From: an uncultured Acidobacteriota bacterium
GTDB taxonomy: Bacteria; Acidobacteriota; Blastocatellia; Pyrinomonadales; Pyrinomonadaceae
DNA: 5,856 nt
Reading direction: 5' to 3'
NCBI GenBank assembly: GCA_946480545.1
Contig: CAMLKY010000158.1
Coordinates: 1-5,856 of the forward strand
In this document: in pieces, positions 4,347-5,856 of the stretch
How positions within the stretch are numbered: the stretch's first letter is position 1
Layout: the number at the start of each line of letters is the position of its first letter
The notes under the pieces: generated by a model
What the model was told of the DNA's origin: nothing
Databases searched by the model: none
Seen by the model: only the letters and a program-made list of their open reading frames with translations
Translations under genes and position numbers: made by a program

Positions 4347-5856
4347 GTGGACGAAGTTTCAAACAAGCAGGGATTGGCGGTGATCGAACCGCCGGTAACA
4401 AACGATAACGGTCTGATGATCGCGACTGAAAGTTTGCCGATCGCCGGGTACGTCACCAACGAACAGATAATCGCGGAAGAGAAGTTTCTTGCCGACAAAG
4501 AGGCCGAGGTACAAAGCCGATACACAGGTCTTCGAGGCTACTTGCGGATCTTTCACGTTTCCGCGGTTATCGGCAAGCTGGCGCTCTACCTCTATCTCGA
4601 CCAGCTCGACATTCACGAGAAAGCACATCGTAAGTACGCCAGCGAGCGGATGAAGAAAGCCGAGCGGATGACACGGCTGGCCGTATATGGCGAAAAGCTC
4701 TACGGTGTGAAGACATTGTTTCTGCAGGCGTTTCTTCGACTGCTTCGGCGTTTCGTGATCGGGGCCGAGAAGAACAAGGAAGCAAATCAGGAAGCGCAGG
4801 CCGCGTGGCTTAAAGACAAGCTCATCGAACTGGGTCCGACCTTCATAAAGATCGGGCAGTCGATGGGAACGCGTGCTGATCTTTTACCGTTACCTTTCGT
4901 CATCGCACTCGGCGAGCTGCAGGATCAGGTTCCGCCGTTTCCGAACGAGATCGCATTCGCCCGCATCGAGAAGGAGCTTGGTCGAAAGATCAACGAAGTC
5001 TACAAGGAGTTCGAGCTTGAGCCCGTGGCGGCCGCGTCGCTCGGTCAGGTCTATCGTGCGCGGCTTCATACTGGCGAAGAGGTCGCGGTGAAAGTACAGC
5101 GGCCCAACCTGGAGGCTACGATCAAGGGCGATCTCGAGATACTGAACAAGGTCGCAAACTTCGCGGAAAGGTTTCCGCAGCTCAACGAGAACGCCGACTG
5201 GTCGGGAATGCTCCGCGAGTTCAATCAGACGATCCATGAAGAGATGGATTACGCGGCGGAAGGTCACAACGCCGAGCGGTTTCGCGAGAACTTCAAGAAC
5301 TGGACGAACATTCACGTCCCGAAGATCCATTGGAACGCGACGACGCGAAAGGTGCTGACGATGGAGTTCATCCACGGCACAAAGGTGACGGCTCTTGACG
5401 AACAGGCACGTCTCGGAATTTCGCCGGCAAAGGTGAATCGTTTGCTGATCAAGACGTACCTGAAACAGCTTTTGGAAGATGGGTTCTTTCATGCCGATCC
5501 GCATCCCGGCAACCTGCTCGTGATGGCGGATGGTCGTCTTGCGTTCTTTGATTTCGGAATGGTCGGACGCATCACGCCAGAGCTGCAGGCGAAGATGATC
5601 GATGCGTTCTTCCACGTCGTCGGGAAGGATCCCGCCGGCATCGCGCAGGATCTGATCGATCTAGACTTCTTGAAGCCCGGGACCAACCCGAACATAGTAC
5701 GGCCGGTCGTCGAGAAGATGTTCGAGTTTCATTTGAATCTCAAACTCAAAGACGTCAACTTCAAGGAGCTTACGTACGATCTCGCGGACGTGATGTACGA
5801 CTATCCGTTCCGGCTGCCGTCGAACTTCACCTATATCATGCGCGCTCTGATGACGC
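4347..5856 (+). CDS. ABC1/AarF/UbiB-family atypical kinase (3' end outside window)
   Basis: About 503 residues are visible and the frame is still open at the window edge. All diagnostic ABC1/UbiB motifs are present in order: the family-specific KIGQ (168-171) in FIKIGQSMGTRADLLP, the Ala-rich replacement of the glycine loop AAASLGQVYRA (228-238), VAVKVQRP with Lys249, EEMDYAAEGHNAERF (298-312), FHADPHPGNL (381-390, catalytic Asp384 and Asn389) and FDFGMVG (401-407, metal-binding Asp402). Such proteins are membrane-associated ATPase/kinase-like factors; UbiB supports quinone synthesis, while others act in lipid homeostasis. C-terminal membrane helices, if present, lie outside the window. KIGQ falls much later than in E. 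coli UbiB, leaving about 150 residues in front. GTG 4347 is the first plausible start after an in-frame TGA at 4335; ATG 4413 (codon 23) is an alternative, and no clear SD supports either. No ubiquinone or menaquinone gene is nearby, so the specific role is open. Confidence 0.93.
   Translation, partial: MDEVSNKQGLAVIEPPVTNDNGLMIATESLPIAGYVTNEQIIAEEKFLADKEAEVQSRYTGLRGYLRIFHVSAVIGKLALYLYLDQLDIHEKAHRKYASERMKKAERMTRLAVYGEKLYGVKTLFLQAFLRLLRRFVIGAEKNKEANQEAQAAWLKDKLIELGPTFIKIGQSMGTRADLLPLPFVIALGELQDQVPPFPNEIAFARIEKELGRKINEVYKEFELEPVAAASLGQVYRARLHTGEEVAVKVQRPNLEATIKGDLEILNKVANFAERFPQLNENADWSGMLREFNQTIHEEMDYAAEGHNAERFRENFKNWTNIHVPKIHWNATTRKVLTMEFIHGTKVTALDEQARLGISPAKVNRLLIKTYLKQLLEDGFFHADPHPGNLLVMADGRLAFFDFGMVGRITPELQAKMIDAFFHVVGKDPAGIAQDLIDLDFLKPGTNPNIVRPVVEKMFEFHLNLKLKDVNFKELTYDLADVMYDYPFRLPSNFTYIMRALMT

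Noticed and set aside
4890..5615. 241-aa open frame on the - strand opposite the UbiB-like gene
   Set aside because: The + strand frame carries every ABC1 kinase motif and stays open to the window edge, so the - strand frame is a codon-bias shadow.

Overview
The window reads as ordinary chromosome of a Gram-negative, GC-leaning (roughly mid-50s percent by eye) environmental bacterium. All recognised genes lie on the + strand. The organism must have an outer membrane with heptose-containing LPS, because it encodes HldD. A bacterial deoxyhypusine-synthase-like protein, a Ni-SOD-type maturation peptidase, abundant hairpin-type intergenic repeats and two genes with a -10-like box almost touching the start codon together resemble Acidobacteriota (Blastocatellia/Pyrinomonadales-like). 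That assignment is inference from memory, not proven by the sequence.

Layout. 2-217: C-terminal end of a cupin-domain protein, closed by a good intrinsic terminator (249-286). 337-1311: deoxyhypusine synthase family protein (324 aa). 1312-1541: non-coding DNA dominated by a pair of inverted, GC-rich hairpin repeats, with a fragment of a second repeat family. 1542-1880: small soluble S26-type peptidase resembling the nickel superoxide dismutase maturation protease. 1881-1992: short gap with a small hairpin, a repeat fragment and a TATAAT box directly before the next start. 1993-2961: ADP-glyceromanno-heptose 6-epimerase (hldD). 2962-3216: a long imperfect palindrome followed by four tandem heptamers. 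3217-4170: bifunctional riboflavin kinase/FAD synthetase (ribF). 4171-4346: a second copy of the repeat family that forms the long palindrome. 4347-5856 (runs off the end): ABC1/AarF/UbiB-family atypical kinase with a long N-terminal extension.

The genes do not form an obvious pathway. They are housekeeping or single-function genes (polyamine-type chemistry, metalloenzyme maturation, LPS core precursor, flavin cofactors, quinone/lipid-related kinase), each separated by 110-255 bp of repeat-bearing DNA, so they are probably separate transcription units rather than one operon. I see no defence system, phage, CRISPR array or secondary-metabolite cluster. The points most worth following up are the substituted amine-binding site of the deoxyhypusine-synthase-like protein, and the several repeat families that occupy every gap after it.
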